Assembly (NCBI RefSeq): GCF_000599885.1
Contig: NZ_JFGT01000002.1
Location: 372,001 to 436,000 of the forward strand
Direction of reading: 5' to 3'
DNA length: 64,000 nt
Source: Pantoea sp. IMH
GTDB lineage: Bacteria; Pseudomonadota; Gammaproteobacteria; Enterobacterales; Enterobacteriaceae
Positions 9,324 through 19,542 of the stretch are shown piece after piece. Each line of letters starts with the position of its first letter. The first letter of the stretch is position 1. A program made the translations under genes and the position numbers. The notes beneath the pieces were generated by a model. It saw only the letters and a list, made by a program, of their open reading frames with translations. It had not been told where the DNA came from and did not search any database.

Positions 9324-10235
9324 TCAGGCCTCATGGCTCTGGGAAGGGTCCTCAACGGTCTCGTTCAGGATCTCTTCCTGCGGCGCAGGCAGATTCATCA
9401 TCTTCGACAGAATGCTGGCCAGCTTGAAGCGCATGACCGGACGGCGCACGATCATATCGATGGCACCTTTTTCGATCAGAAATTCGCTGCGCTGGAAGCC
9501 CGGTGGCAGCTTCTCACGCACGGTCTGCTCAATCACGCGCGGGCCGGCAAAACCGATCAGCGCTTTGGGTTCAGCAATATTCAGGTCGCCCAGCATCGCG
9601 AAACTCGCCGAGACGCCGCCCATGGTCGGGTCAGTCAGCACGGAGATATAGGGCAGACCGCGTTCCTGCATCTTGGCCAGGGCCGCGCTGGTCTTCGCCA
9701 TCTGCATCAGCGACTGCAGCGCTTCCTGCATACGGGCGCCGCCGGAGGCGGAAAAGCAGATCATCGGACAGTTGTCTTCCAGCGCCTGCTCAACGGCGCG
9801 AACGAAACGCGCGCCTACCACAGAGCCCATCGAGCCGCCCATAAAAGCGAATTCAAAGGCTGCCGCCACGACAGGCATGCCGTGCAGCGTGCCTTTCATC
9901 ACAATCAGCGCATCTTTCTCGCCGGTCTCTTTCTGTGCGGCGACCAGACGATCTTTATACTTTTTGGAATCCCGGAATTTGAGCAGATCTTTTGGCTCCA
10001 GCTCGCTGCCCAGTTCAACCATCGAACCTTCGTCCAGCAAGCTGTGCAGGCGATCGCGCCCGTGCATGCGCATGTGGTGATCGCATTTCGGGCAGACTTC
10101 CAGATTACGCTCCAGCTCGGCGCGGTACAGGACCTGACCACAGCTGTCACACTTGGTCCAGACCCCTTCCGGAATGCTGGCTTTGCGCGATGGGGTAATT
10201 GTGCTCTTATTGAGAATTCGTTCAATCCAGCTCAT
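9324..10235 (-). CDS. accD: Acetyl-CoA carboxylase carboxyltransferase subunit beta AccD
   Basis: Beta subunit of the carboxyltransferase that moves CO2 from biotin to acetyl-CoA, forming malonyl-CoA for fatty-acid synthesis. I start it at [11 protein letters not shown] (303 residues, E. coli 304), not at the ATG 22 codons upstream. A four-cysteine zinc ribbon is visible as CDSC at 29-32 and CPKC at 48-51. The crotonase-like core contains [17 protein letters not shown] and [13 protein letters not shown]. The C-terminal tail is short and acidic, as usual for the subunit. Confidence 0.98.
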   Translation of the reverse strand: MSWIERILNKSTITPSRKASIPEGVWTKCDSCGQVLYRAELERNLEVCPKCDHHMRMHGRDRLHSLLDEGSMVELGSELEPKDLLKFRDSKKYKDRLVAAQKETGEKDALIVMKGTLHGMPVVAAAFEFAFMGGSMGSVVGARFVRAVEQALEDNCPMICFSASGGARMQEALQSLMQMAKTSAALAKMQERGLPYISVLTDPTMGGVSASFAMLGDLNIAEPKALIGFAGPRVIEQTVREKLPPGFQRSEFLIEKGAIDMIVRRPVMRFKLASILSKMMNLPAPQEEILNETVEDPSQSHEA

Positions 10236-10385
10236 TGATGACCTTTCTGTTTGAACCTGGTGAAACCAGTTTTTCTTTTTCCGCGCCGCCTGCAGCGGCA
10301 CGGACCATAAATGTCGCTCATTAAACCATAACCGCCCGGGACTTTGGATAAAAATCTGGTGGCCGGTCGCCAGTTCAGTGAGGTT

Positions 10386-11048
10386 TTATTGTATTTTCTG
10401 CCGCTTCGCCGCACGCCGGTGGCGCAGAACTTCTATCACCCCAGGCAGCACTGACACCAGGATTATCCCTACGATCAGGTAGTGAAGATTTTCCTGGATC
10501 GCCGGCAGATTACCAAAGAAATAACCGGCGTAGGAAAACAGCAGCACCCAAATCAGCGCACCCGTCACGTTATAGAAGGCGAAGTGGCGATAGGACATTT
10601 TGCCCATCCCGGCGACAAACGGCGCAAAAGTGCGGACGATTGGCACGAAACGCGCAAGAATAATCGTTTTCCCACCGTGACGCTCGTAAAATTGGTGGGT
10701 TTTCTCAAGATAGCTGCGGCGGAAGATTTTGGAATCGGGATTACTGAACAGCTTATCGCCAAACAGCCGGCCGATGGTGTAGTTCACCGCATCGCCGATG
10801 ATGGCGGCGATACACAATAACACCACCATCACATGCACGTTCAGCGCACTATCCGGGATCGCTGCCAGCGCGCCCGCGACAAACAGCAGGGAGTCACCCG
10901 GCAGGAAAGGCGTGACCACCAGACCCGTTTCACAAAACAAGATAAGGAACAGAATGGCATAAATCCAGACGCCGTACTGCGCAACCATTGCCTGTAAATG
11001 AACATCAATGTGCAGGATAAAATCGATCACGGTGTGAATCATTTCCAT
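10386..11048 (-). CDS. dedA: DedA-family membrane protein
   Basis: Inner-membrane protein of the DedA/VTT superfamily, 220 residues with several membrane segments. The family hallmark [18 protein letters not shown] lies near residues 38-55, and a second conserved stretch, [19 protein letters not shown], near 135-153. Members of this superfamily are implicated in undecaprenyl-phosphate or phospholipid flipping and in proton-motive-force homeostasis. Which activity this paralogue has is not evident from sequence. Its position between truA and accD is conserved with E. coli. Confidence 0.93.
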   Translation of the reverse strand: MEMIHTVIDFILHIDVHLQAMVAQYGVWIYAILFLILFCETGLVVTPFLPGDSLLFVAGALAAIPDSALNVHVMVVLLCIAAIIGDAVNYTIGRLFGDKLFSNPDSKIFRRSYLEKTHQFYERHGGKTIILARFVPIVRTFAPFVAGMGKMSYRHFAFYNVTGALIWVLLFSYAGYFFGNLPAIQENLHYLIVGIILVSVLPGVIEVLRHRRAAKRQKIQ

Positions 11049-11076
11049 ACTTCTTTCCTTCGTACTTCAGCCAGGA

Positions 11077-11895
11077 TTAATCCCCGAGGAATAGCGGTCC
11101 CATCGGTGGACGTGGTAAGTCATAGTGTTCAGGATAATCTACCGCCACCAGATAAAGCCCTTCGGCCCTCGCGGTCGCGGCAGCCAGCGTGCGATCTTTT
11201 GCCGCCAGCAGTTCAGCCATCCAGCCCTCCGGCTTATTCCCACAGCCTATTTCCATCAGGCTGCCCACAATATTTCGCACCATATGGTGCACAAAAGCAT
11301 TCGCCTTTATATCCACGACGACATAAGCGCCGAAACGACCTACCTCAAGGTGCATGACATTACGCCACGGCGTACGCGACTGACACTGCACCGCACGAAA
11401 AGAGGTAAAGTCATTTTCACCCAGCAGACACTGCCCGGCACGCTGCATTTTTTCCGCATCCAGAGGATGGTAAAAATGCGTGACGCCACCGTGCAGGATC
11501 GCCGGACGCAGACGACGGTTATAGATCACATAACGGTAGCGTCGCGCCGTTGCGCTGAAGCGGGCGTGAAAGTCCTGTGCCACCGGTTTGACCCAGCGCA
11601 CGGCGATATCGTCCGGCAGATTAGCATTGACCCCGAGCGTCCAGGCCGCCTCCTTGCGCACAGAGGTGGTTTCAAAATGCACCACCTGCCCCGTACCGTG
11701 TACGCCCGCATCCGTCCGGCCAGCGCAAAAGACAACAACCGGATGGTTTGCGACCTTCGACAGCGCTTTTTCCAGCTTTTCCTGGACACTGCGCACTTCC
11801 TGCTGGCGCTGCCAGCCATAATAACGGCTGCCATCATATTCAATGCCGAGCGCCAGTTTCGTTACCGGCTGCTCAGGCAAATCTGTGGCTGACAT
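11077..11895 (-). CDS. truA: tRNA pseudouridine(38-40) synthase TruA
   Basis: Makes pseudouridine at positions 38-40 of the tRNA anticodon stem-loop. It has 272 residues. The catalytic aspartate is D62 in [18 protein letters not shown]. It begins with [18 protein letters not shown] and has the C-terminal [12 protein letters not shown] segment of the family. Its ATG overlaps the usg stop by one base (TGATG), a coupling also seen in E. coli. Confidence 0.98.
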   Translation of the reverse strand: MSATDLPEQPVTKLALGIEYDGSRYYGWQRQQEVRSVQEKLEKALSKVANHPVVVFCAGRTDAGVHGTGQVVHFETTSVRKEAAWTLGVNANLPDDIAVRWVKPVAQDFHARFSATARRYRYVIYNRRLRPAILHGGVTHFYHPLDAEKMQRAGQCLLGENDFTSFRAVQCQSRTPWRNVMHLEVGRFGAYVVVDIKANAFVHHMVRNIVGSLMEIGCGNKPEGWMAELLAAKDRTLAAATARAEGLYLVAVDYPEHYDLPRPPMGPLFLGD

Positions 11896-12905
11896 CAGTA
11901 AAAATACTCCTGCACCAGCTTCTCAGCCGTTTTTACCGCCATCAGCGCGCCGCCGTAACGGACGTTATCGGCCACTGACCAGAACTGAAGCAGTTCAGGA
12001 ATACCGTAATCGTTACGCAGGCAGCCCAGGCTGAGATGCGCGCTGCCGGAAGCGTCGCCCACCTGAGTCGGATAATCATCTTCTTCTGACAGGACGATAT
12101 CTTCCGCCTGCTGCAAGGCTTCACGCGCTTCTTCCGCAGACATCGGACGCAGGTTCTCAATGTGAACAATTTGCGCATTACCGTAAAACACCGGCGACTG
12201 CACGGTGGAGACGGCAATCGGCAGACCTTCATCCTGCAAAACCTTGCGTACCTGATCCACCAGACGGCGCTCCTGCACGACGCTACCCTCAGCATCCGGC
12301 AGCAGCGGCAACATGTTGAACGCGAGTTGGCGGGCAAAAAAGGTCTCTTCCGGCGGTAATCCATTCAGCAGACGGGCACTTTCGCCCGCCAGCGAATCCA
12401 CGGCGGCTTTTCCATGGGAAGAAGCGGCGATCAGGCTGGTCACCTGTAAGCGGCCCAGACCTGCGTGTTCGACAAGCGGTTTGATCGCGCTGAGAAGTTG
12501 GCTGGTTACGCTGTCCGCCACGCTGATGATATTGCGGTTGCGGTAGTCGCTTAGCACCTGTGGGTTAACGTCCGGCACCACCAGCGGCACATCCGGCTCC
12601 AGCGCAAACAGATCGCTGGAATCGATGACCAGACAGCCCGCATTAGCGGCCTCTTCGGCGTAGCGCGCAGAGGCGTCGCGGCCCGCCACAAAAAAGGCCA
12701 GCTGAACCTGCGTCCAGTCGAACTCACTGGCGTCGGTCACCAGATGTGAATGATGATTAAAACGCAGGGTTTCACCCGCGCTGCGTTCGCTCGCCAGCAA
12801 ATGCAGCTCACCAACCGGGAACTGGCGTTCAGCCAGTAACTCCAGTACAGCTCCCCCTACGGCGCCTGTCGCGCCCAGTAGCGCAATGTTCCAGCCGTCA
12901 GACAT
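11895..12905 (-). CDS. usg: Usg, aspartate-semialdehyde dehydrogenase homologue without the catalytic cysteine
   Basis: The 336 residues show the N-terminal NAD(P)-binding motif [16 protein letters not shown] and the overall plan of aspartate-semialdehyde dehydrogenases. Where true enzymes carry the nucleophilic cysteine in an N-C-T/S motif, this protein reads [11 protein letters not shown], with serine in that place. Dehydrogenase activity is therefore doubtful; Usg in E. coli has no established function. It lies between pdxB and truA, overlaps truA by one base, and is probably co-transcribed with both. Confidence 0.92.
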   Translation of the reverse strand: MSDGWNIALLGATGAVGGAVLELLAERQFPVGELHLLASERSAGETLRFNHHSHLVTDASEFDWTQVQLAFFVAGRDASARYAEEAANAGCLVIDSSDLFALEPDVPLVVPDVNPQVLSDYRNRNIISVADSVTSQLLSAIKPLVEHAGLGRLQVTSLIAASSHGKAAVDSLAGESARLLNGLPPEETFFARQLAFNMLPLLPDAEGSVVQERRLVDQVRKVLQDEGLPIAVSTVQSPVFYGNAQIVHIENLRPMSAEEAREALQQAEDIVLSEEDDYPTQVGDASGSAHLSLGCLRNDYGIPELLQFWSVADNVRYGGALMAVKTAEKLVQEYFY

Positions 12906-12946
12906 GTTGGTTTACTCCAGAAAAAAAGAAAGCGACCAGCCCTTCA

Positions 12947-14083
12947 TTAAGATGCCGGATGAAAAGTTGCGTTGAAGCCCAGCTTCAACAGCAGCGCGGA
13001 GGCCTGCTCAGAATCACACTGCACAAGCAGGGAAGACCATTCGCGACGCTCAAGATAATTTTTGCGCAGGCGGTCAAATTCGCCCGGAATCGCCGCCGCT
13101 TTGCGCAGCAGCGCATCGTCGCGGCGCACATCATACACCAGATGCACCAGTCTTTTTAGCGTTGGCTGATCCAACTCGCCGTGCAGCGTGATCCGGCCAA
13201 ATTCCGGCGCGGGCAGCAGCGTGTCGAGCGCGATCTGCTGCGGCTGACCGAGAAAGCGGGTCCAGGCTTCAAACACCTGGGTCGTACCACGCGCTTTGCC
13301 TTCCAGCGTATAGCCTGCGATGTGCGCTGTCGCGATATCGACCTTCTCAAGCAGCGGCAGAGACAAGTCCGGCTCCGGCTCCCACACATCCAGTACCACG
13401 CTCAGATCCTGGCGCTGGCCCAGGACCTTCAGCAGCGCGGCGTTATCGACCACCGGGCCACGACAGGCGTTGATCAGGATGGTGCCCGGTTTCAGCGCCA
13501 TCAGCAGCGCCTCATCCGCCAGATGCAGCGTTTTGTATTCGCCCTGCTTAAAGAGCGGCGTGTGGAAAGTCAGAATGTCCGCTTCCGCCACCAGGCTGGC
13601 CAGCGGCAGGAAATCGCCCTCATCACCACGATCGGCGCGGGGCGGATCGCACAGTAACGTGCGGATGCCCAGCGCTTCCAGACGCGCCTGCAATCTGCTG
13701 CCCACATTTCCCACGCCAATAATACCGACTGTGCGCTCTTTCAGGGCAAATCCATCACGCTCCGCCAGCAGCAAAAGCGATGAGAAAACGTACTCCACCA
13801 CCGCAATGGCATTGCAGCCGGGGGCGGCAGAAAAACCGATCCCCTGCGCTTTCAGAAAATCCTCATCGATATGATCGGTCCCGGCGGTGGCAGTACCGAC
13901 AAATTTCACCGGTTTTCCTGTAAGAAGCGCCGCGTTCACGTGGGTGACGGATCGCACCATCAGCCCATCCGCCTCGTCCAGCTCCGCTTGCGGAATGGGG
14001 CGGCCGGGCACCGCCACCACAGTCCCGGTGCGGCTGAACAGCTCGCGGGCGTAGGGCATATTTTCATCAACAAGGATTTTCAT
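12947..14083 (-). CDS. pdxB: Erythronate-4-phosphate dehydrogenase PdxB
   Basis: Oxidises 4-phosphoerythronate in the DXP-dependent pyridoxal phosphate pathway. It has 378 residues, matching E. coli. D-isomer 2-hydroxyacid dehydrogenase features are the nucleotide-binding [20 protein letters not shown] near 120-140, NACRGPVVD near 205, and the catalytic histidine in [16 protein letters not shown] near 255. A C-terminal dimerisation extension specific to PdxB follows. It heads the pdxB-usg-truA-dedA-accD-folC-dedD run on the minus strand. Confidence 0.97.
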   Translation of the reverse strand: MKILVDENMPYARELFSRTGTVVAVPGRPIPQAELDEADGLMVRSVTHVNAALLTGKPVKFVGTATAGTDHIDEDFLKAQGIGFSAAPGCNAIAVVEYVFSSLLLLAERDGFALKERTVGIIGVGNVGSRLQARLEALGIRTLLCDPPRADRGDEGDFLPLASLVAEADILTFHTPLFKQGEYKTLHLADEALLMALKPGTILINACRGPVVDNAALLKVLGQRQDLSVVLDVWEPEPDLSLPLLEKVDIATAHIAGYTLEGKARGTTQVFEAWTRFLGQPQQIALDTLLPAPEFGRITLHGELDQPTLKRLVHLVYDVRRDDALLRKAAAIPGEFDRLRKNYLERREWSSLLVQCDSEQASALLLKLGFNATFHPAS

Positions 14084-14161
14084 AACTCAGTTCCTGTCTG
14101 ATCACAGTGAGGGGGCGTATTCTGCCATAAACCCGCCAGAGGGATAAGCCTCGTGATGCCC

Positions 14162-14947
14162 TCACCGGGCCAGGGAGCGCTGGCGGTAACGCTCCGGCGT
14201 GGTGCCCGACTGCTGCTGAAACATCGCGATCAGTGCCGAGGCGGAACTGTAGCCAAGTTCCAGCGCCACCTCCTGCACCGGCTTTCCCTGTTCCAGCAGA
14301 GAGATCGCATGTAAAAAACGCAGGCGCTGCCGCCATTCGCTGAACGCCATCCCCAGCTCACTGCGGCAGCGTCGGGACAAAGTGCGTTCGGTGGTGTAGA
14401 CGTGCCGCGCCCACTCGGCAAGGGAGCGGTTGTCGGCAGGATCCTGTTCCAGTGCTTCCAGTACCGGTGCCAGATATTTATCCCGGGAGGTCGGCAAGTA
14501 GCTTTGCTGCACCTCCGCCAGGCGAAGCTGATCGAGCAGAACTTCACACAGCCGCCAGTCGGCAGCGGATAAGGGATGCAGCAGCATACGATCCGCGCAC
14601 TCTTCGATAATCGCCTGCACGATTGGGCTGACTTTCAGCAGACAGGCCCGTTCCGGCAATCCCTGACAGAGCGACGCGGCAATATTCAGCGTATGAAAAT
14701 GCGCCTGCTGATGGTTATAGCTGGCGTGCTCAACTTGCGGCGGGATCCAGATAGGCATCGCCGTTGGCGTCAGCAGCCGTTCCCCGGCAACCTGCATATG
14801 CAGTACATTACAGCGCACAAAAATGACCTGGCCCCAGGCGTGTGTATGAGGCAGGTATTCGGTACGGGCATTGGCCTGCTCATAGCGAAAGAAGAAACGC
14901 AGGTCGTTCGCGTCGTAAGGCGAAGAGTAGGTTTTTTGCTCAAACAT
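14162..14947 (-). CDS. AraC-family transcriptional regulator divergent from an EamA exporter
   Basis: I start the protein at MFEQKTYSSPYDAND (261 residues); the open frame extends 29 codons further but that segment looks non-coding. An N-terminal cupin-like sensor region contains LPHTHAWGQVIF and MPIWIPPQVEHASYN. The C-terminal double helix-turn-helix runs from about residue 155, including SLAEWARHVYTTERTLSRR, and ends with GTTPERYRQRS. The layout resembles the NimR (YeaM) group, whose members control a divergent exporter gene. Here the divergent neighbour, about 100 bp away, is a DMT-family transporter, the obvious target by inference. The inducer is unknown. Confidence 0.88.
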   Translation of the reverse strand: MFEQKTYSSPYDANDLRFFFRYEQANARTEYLPHTHAWGQVIFVRCNVLHMQVAGERLLTPTAMPIWIPPQVEHASYNHQQAHFHTLNIAASLCQGLPERACLLKVSPIVQAIIEECADRMLLHPLSAADWRLCEVLLDQLRLAEVQQSYLPTSRDKYLAPVLEALEQDPADNRSLAEWARHVYTTERTLSRRCRSELGMAFSEWRQRLRFLHAISLLEQGKPVQEVALELGYSSASALIAMFQQQSGTTPERYRQRSLAR

Positions 14948-15048
14948 AACCTGTCCGGTCTCTTTCCGATATTGTCGGGTTATCGTTATCTGTCTGAAAG
15001 TAGACAAGCGTACACTACCGGCATCATTAATCAACGCTGAGTCACCGT

Positions 15049-15960
15049 ATGAATTCTCTGTTTCCCCTGCTGGCCGTCCTGATCTGGTCAGTCAACGCCA
15101 TTGTCAGCAAAATCTCGGCTGGCGCTATCGATCCGGCGGCGATCTCTTTTTACCGCTGGCTGCTGGCGCTGCTCACCCTGACCCCCTTTGTGCTGCCCGG
15201 CGTCTGGCACAATCGCCGGCAAATCCGGAAATCCTGGTGGCAGTTGCTGATCCTGGGCCTGCTGGGAATGGTGCTTTATCAGAGTCTGGCCTACTACGCG
15301 GCGCACAGCGTCACCGCGCTGTTTATGGGCATTCTTAACGCGCTAATCCCGCTGCTGACGGTATTGCTCGGTATCCTGGTGCTGCGTATGGCGCCGACGG
15401 TTGGCGTGGTGGCAGGTAGCCTGCTCTCATTCTGCGGCCTGACCTGGCTGGTCAGCCAGGGCAATCCCCAGCAGCTGCTGGCGCACGGGCTGGGTAAAGG
15501 AGAATTGATGATGCTGGCTGCGTCCACTTCTTATGCGCTTTATGGCGTGCTCACGAAACGCTGGGCGCTTCCCCTGCCCAACTGGCAGAGCCTTTACGTG
15601 CAGGTGGTTTTTGGCGTCATTTTGCTGACCCCGAACTTTCTTATGGCGAAGGACGTTTCGCTTAACCTGAACAATCTGCCTTTGGTGTTGTTCGCTGGCA
15701 TTCCCGCCTCCATTATTGCGCCCTACCTCTGGATTCAGGGTGTGATGCGGCTGGGTGCCAATACGGCCTCCATCTTTATGAACCTTGCGCCAATTTTTAC
15801 CGCGATCATCGCGGTACTGTTTCTGCATGAAGCGTTACAGAGCTATCACTATATTGGCGGCGGCGTGACGCTGCTTGGGGTAATTCTGGCGCAGCAACTG
15901 CGTACGCCGCTGCGCTTCAGCCGCGCGTCTCGGTCTCTGAAAGAGGATACCGGGACGTAA
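15049..15960 (+). CDS. EamA/DMT-family transporter
   Basis: Inner-membrane protein of 303 residues with about ten hydrophobic segments in two EamA repeats. The first begins LFPLLAVLIWSVNAIVSKI, and the second starts near MLAASTSYALYGVLTKRWAL around residue 155. Family members export small metabolites such as amino acids or nucleobases; the substrate cannot be told. The divergent AraC gene probably regulates it. Its last 44 bp overlap the 3' end of tctE on the opposite strand. Confidence 0.88.
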   Translation: MNSLFPLLAVLIWSVNAIVSKISAGAIDPAAISFYRWLLALLTLTPFVLPGVWHNRRQIRKSWWQLLILGLLGMVLYQSLAYYAAHSVTALFMGILNALIPLLTVLLGILVLRMAPTVGVVAGSLLSFCGLTWLVSQGNPQQLLAHGLGKGELMMLAASTSYALYGVLTKRWALPLPNWQSLYVQVVFGVILLTPNFLMAKDVSLNLNNLPLVLFAGIPASIIAPYLWIQGVMRLGANTASIFMNLAPIFTAIIAVLFLHEALQSYHYIGGGVTLLGVILAQQLRTPLRFSRASRSLKEDTGT

Positions 15961-17332
15961 AGGCGACGCGCACCATCAGCCCGTGCAGCGTCGGACTGTC
16001 ATGCAGTTCCGCCTGGGTGCCGTGCCACTGGGCGATATCCCTGACCAGCGCCAGCCCCAGCCCCGCCCCGGCGGTGCCTGCGCCGTCCAGCCGGTTAAAG
16101 GGCTGCATCGCCTGCTGACGATCGGCGGTGGCGATGCCCGGTCCGCTGTCCTCCACCCTTAAAACGCCTTCGCGCACGCTGACGGTGACAGTACCGCCAG
16201 CGGGCGTGTATTTGATGGCGTTATCGATCAGATTGGCGCACAGCTCGCTGAGCAGTTTCCCGTCGCCTTTCACCTGTGCGCTTTCCTCGCCTTCATAGCC
16301 CAGATCGATCTGTTTTGTCCGGGCCTGAGCATAGAGCGAGAGGCAGGACTCGCGAGCCAGTGCAGCCAGATCAACCAGCTGTGGCGCTTCATGTGGCAGC
16401 ATGGCGCGCAGCCGTGAGAGATGCAGTAGCCTGTCGGTCAGGAGGATCATATCCTCCACGGTGGTGCGCATCGCCACCAGACTTTCCCGCCAGTGTTCAG
16501 GCTGGTCGCTTTTCAGTGCCACCGCCACCTGGGTTTTCAGCACGGTCAGCGGCGTGCGCAACTGGTGGGAGGCGTCCGCGCTGAAGCGCTGCTGACGCGC
16601 GATCATGGCATTGAGTCGTTCAATATAGCGGTTAACCGCCAGCATCAGCGGCTGCATCTCATACCAGGGCAGCACCATCGGCAGCGGCGTTAAATCCGCC
16701 GGATCGCGTTTCAGCATCAGTCGTGAGAGCTGGCGCAGGGGGCGCAAGATCTTCCGCAACATCCCGCTGGCCAGCAACAGCGTGATCAGCACCAGCCCGC
16801 CCTGGCTCAGCAGCGCGGTATGCAGCAACTGTCTGGCAAAGGCTTCCCGCGAGGTCAGGGTTTCAGCCACCAGAATAAGCGCCATGCCCTCCACGTTCTC
16901 TTCGTTCACCGGTTGCCAGAGCGCGGCAACCCGGATAGGCAGCTTGTTGTAAGTCGCATCGTAAAAATGCACCAGCGCCGGATAGAGTTTCGACCGTGGC
17001 GCATTGTCCGGTATGGACGGCAGATCGTCATAGCCGGACAGGGTTTTTCCTTCGGGCGAAAGCACCTGATAAAAAAGGCGATCGTTCATATTGCGCTCAA
17101 AGCTGTCCAGCACCACCCAGGGAACATCGACCTCAAGCTTTCCGTGGCTGACGCGCAGCCGCTCCGCCACGATCCGGGCTGAGGCGAGTAATGAACGATC
17201 GTAAGCCTGGGTGGCGGCATGAAGCGCGCTGGCGTAGTGCGTATAGACGGAAAGTCCCCATAACAGCGCCAGCGGCAGCCCCAGCCAGAGCAGCAGCTGG
17301 CGGCGCAGCAGAACGCGTTTCAAGAAAGACAC
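15917..17332 (-). CDS. tctE: Tricarboxylate-sensing histidine kinase TctE
   Basis: Membrane sensor kinase paired with TctD. The 471 residues show an N-terminal membrane segment (about 12-32), a periplasmic sensor region of roughly 135 residues, a second membrane segment (about 172-192), a HAMP-like linker, and a dimerisation domain with the phosphoaccepting histidine H256 in SADASHQLRTPLTVLK. An HATPase domain follows with LIDNAIKYTP and DSGPGIA motifs. Its start overlaps the end of tctD by 13 bp. Divergent tctCBA supports citrate or tricarboxylate sensing, as for Salmonella TctE. Confidence 0.93.
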   Translation of the reverse strand: MSFLKRVLLRRQLLLWLGLPLALLWGLSVYTHYASALHAATQAYDRSLLASARIVAERLRVSHGKLEVDVPWVVLDSFERNMNDRLFYQVLSPEGKTLSGYDDLPSIPDNAPRSKLYPALVHFYDATYNKLPIRVAALWQPVNEENVEGMALILVAETLTSREAFARQLLHTALLSQGGLVLITLLLASGMLRKILRPLRQLSRLMLKRDPADLTPLPMVLPWYEMQPLMLAVNRYIERLNAMIARQQRFSADASHQLRTPLTVLKTQVAVALKSDQPEHWRESLVAMRTTVEDMILLTDRLLHLSRLRAMLPHEAPQLVDLAALARESCLSLYAQARTKQIDLGYEGEESAQVKGDGKLLSELCANLIDNAIKYTPAGGTVTVSVREGVLRVEDSGPGIATADRQQAMQPFNRLDGAGTAGAGLGLALVRDIAQWHGTQAELHDSPTLHGLMVRVAFTSRYPLSETETRG

Positions 17333-17985
17333 TCCAGGCTGTAGCCGAGGCCGCGCAGCGTGACGATAGAGACGTTACTGCCCAGCAGTTTTTTGCGGAC
17401 GCGATGAATATAGAGCTCGATACTTTCCGGACTGGCCTCGTCTGCCAGGGTAAATGTCTGCTCATAAAGCTGCTGGCGGGATACTGGTCGGCCACGACGC
17501 TGCATGAGCGTGGAAAGAACGCTCGCTTCACGCGGCGTTAGCGGCAGCGGCTTTTGCTGGAGTTCAAAATAGCCTTCGTCATGAAAAATCAGCTCGCCAA
17601 AAGCCTGTATCCCCTGCGACTGCCCCTGGCTACGCCTGAGCAGCGCCCGGATCCTCGCTTCAAGTTCTTCCAGTTCGAAGGGCTTGGAGAGGTAATCATC
17701 CGCCCCGAGGTTAAGCCCACGGACCCGGTCGGCGACCTCCGTTCGGGCGGTCAGCAGCAGAACCGGTACGCCCTGGCCTCGCTTACGTATTCTGGCCAGC
17801 AGCGCCAGTCCATCCAGCCTGGGTAAGGAGATATCCAGCAGCACCAGCCCATACTGCTCCGTTTGCAAAACCTGATCCGCCGCCAGGCCATCCGCTATCC
17901 AGTCCACGGCAAAGCCCGCCTGGGTCAGCGCTTTTTGCAACCAGCAGGCCAAATCAGCCGTATCTTCTACCAGTAAGAGACGCAT
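17320..17985 (-). CDS. tctD: Tricarboxylate response regulator TctD
   Basis: OmpR/PhoB-type response regulator, 221 residues from MRLLLVEDTADLA; I skip five codons of in-frame upstream sequence. The receiver has the acidic pocket E7/D8, the phosphorylation site D51 (LVLLDISLP) and a conserved lysine in DDYLSKPFELEE. The C-terminal winged helix contains LTPREASVLSTLMQRRGRPV and ESIELYIHRVRKKL. It sits upstream of tctE and divergent from tctC, with a shared promoter region of about 118 bp, so it very likely activates tctCBA. Confidence 0.95.
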   Translation of the reverse strand: MRLLLVEDTADLACWLQKALTQAGFAVDWIADGLAADQVLQTEQYGLVLLDISLPRLDGLALLARIRKRGQGVPVLLLTARTEVADRVRGLNLGADDYLSKPFELEELEARIRALLRRSQGQSQGIQAFGELIFHDEGYFELQQKPLPLTPREASVLSTLMQRRGRPVSRQQLYEQTFTLADEASPESIELYIHRVRKKLLGSNVSIVTLRGLGYSLECLS

Positions 17986-18103
17986 ATCACATCCTGTCAC
18001 TTTATCCGTGAGGTGAAAGGTAAATGAAAGCTTTATGTTTTAACAATTTCATAACCCCCATATTACGGGGAGGTTCACACTCTGGAAGAAAATAACGGAG
18101 CAA

Positions 18104-19087
18104 ATGATGAAAACAATCACCCGTACCGCGCTGGCAAGCCTGTTGCTGGCCCTGATTTCTCACCCGGCTGTGGCCGTTGAAGCGCCCTCCCGCACGGAAT
18201 GTATCGCGCCGGCGAAACCCGGCGGCGGCTTCGACTTAACCTGCAAACTGCTGCAGGTCTCGCTTCAGGAAACGAAGCAGATCGACTCCCCGATGCGCGT
18301 CACCTATATGCCGGGCGGCGTGGGCGCGGTCGCCTATAACGCCATCGTGGCACAGCGTCCGGCTGAAGCGGGCACCGTTGTCGCCTTCTCTGGCGGTTCA
18401 CTGCTTAACCTTTCTCAGGGCAAGTTTGGCCGCTACTCCGTGGATGACGTGAGGTGGCTGGCCGCCGTCGGCACTGACTACGGCATGATCGCCGTGCGTG
18501 CGGATTCGCCTTACAAAAACCTGAAAGAGCTGATGGCGGCGATGAAAGAGGATCCCAATAAGGTGGTGGTCGGCGCTGGCGCCTCTATCGGCAGCCAGGA
18601 CTGGATGAAAACGGCTCTGCTGGCGCGGGAAGCTGAAATCGATCCGCGCAAGATGCGCTACGTCGCGTTTGAGGGCGGCGGTGAACCGGTTACCGCGCTG
18701 CTCGGCAACCATATTCAGGTGGTATCAGGCGATATGAGTGAGATGGTGCCGCATCTGCAGGGCGGCAAAATTCGCGTGCTGGCCGTTATGGCTCCGAAAC
18801 GTCTTGAAGGCGTACTGAGCGAAGTTCCCACCGCGAAGGAACAGGGCTTTGATATTGAATGGCCTGTTATTCGTGGCTTCTACCTTGGCCCCAAAGTTAC
18901 CGACGCGGAATATCAGTGGTGGGAAGATGCGTTTAAAAAGCTGGTTGCCACCGAGGATTTCAAACGTCAGCGCGATCTTCGCGGCCTGTTTGAATTCAAT
19001 ATGTTCGGCAAAGAGCTGGATACCTACGTGAAAAAGCAGGTAGTGGATTACCGCGAAAAAGCGAAATCTTTCGGTCTGGCTAAATAA
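18104..19087 (+). CDS. tctC: Tricarboxylate-binding periplasmic protein TctC
   Basis: Periplasmic receptor of the tripartite tricarboxylate transporter (TTT family), which takes up citrate and related acids. It has 327 residues with a signal peptide cleaved near SHPAVAVEA. Tct-type binding features are APAKPGGGFDLTCKLLQ near 35-50 and the conserved VGAGASIGSQDW stretch near 160. It starts the tctCBA operon, preceded by an AACGGAGCAA ribosome site. tctB follows 12 bp downstream. Confidence 0.95.
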   Translation: MMKTITRTALASLLLALISHPAVAVEAPSRTECIAPAKPGGGFDLTCKLLQVSLQETKQIDSPMRVTYMPGGVGAVAYNAIVAQRPAEAGTVVAFSGGSLLNLSQGKFGRYSVDDVRWLAAVGTDYGMIAVRADSPYKNLKELMAAMKEDPNKVVVGAGASIGSQDWMKTALLAREAEIDPRKMRYVAFEGGGEPVTALLGNHIQVVSGDMSEMVPHLQGGKIRVLAVMAPKRLEGVLSEVPTAKEQGFDIEWPVIRGFYLGPKVTDAEYQWWEDAFKKLVATEDFKRQRDLRGLFEFNMFGKELDTYVKKQVVDYREKAKSFGLAK

Positions 19088-19099
19088 GAGGAGCGCGCC

Positions 19100-19531
19100 A
19101 TGAGCGATCGTATTTTTGCAGCCGTCTGGCTCGGGCTTTGCGTGGCCGGGATGGTTATCGGCTGGGGGATCCAGAGCGATTACAGCTATGAGCCGGTCGG
19201 GCCGAGACCCTTTCCGATGATCATTCTCGGCCTGATGGCGTTATGCGCGCTCTGCCTGCTGCTGCGTAAACCGGACAGCATCCACTGGCCGACCCGCAAT
19301 ACGCTCTGGCGCCTGCTGGCTCTGATCGTCATTCTTTTCGCCTACGGTGTCCTGTTCGAGAGCCTCGGCTTTCCACTGGCCACGATTTTACTGACCTTCG
19401 GCGTCGGTATGCTGTTCGGCGCACGCTGGTGGGCGGCGGCAATCTCTGGCGTGATTATGGGCGTGGCGCTGTTTTACGCCTTTGACCGCCTGCTTGAAGT
19501 GACTTTACCACTCGGCCGCTGGCTGAGCTAA
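19100..19531 (+). CDS. tctB: Tricarboxylate transporter small membrane subunit TctB
   Basis: Small inner-membrane subunit of the TctABC transporter, 143 residues with four hydrophobic segments: about 4-24, 38-55, 74-95 and 100-130. Sequence is poorly conserved in this family, and the identification rests mainly on size, topology and position between tctC and tctA. An AAGAGGAGCG ribosome site precedes the start. Confidence 0.93.
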   Translation: MSDRIFAAVWLGLCVAGMVIGWGIQSDYSYEPVGPRPFPMIILGLMALCALCLLLRKPDSIHWPTRNTLWRLLALIVILFAYGVLFESLGFPLATILLTFGVGMLFGARWWAAAISGVIMGVALFYAFDRLLEVTLPLGRWLS

Positions 19532-19542
19532 CGGAGAACATC

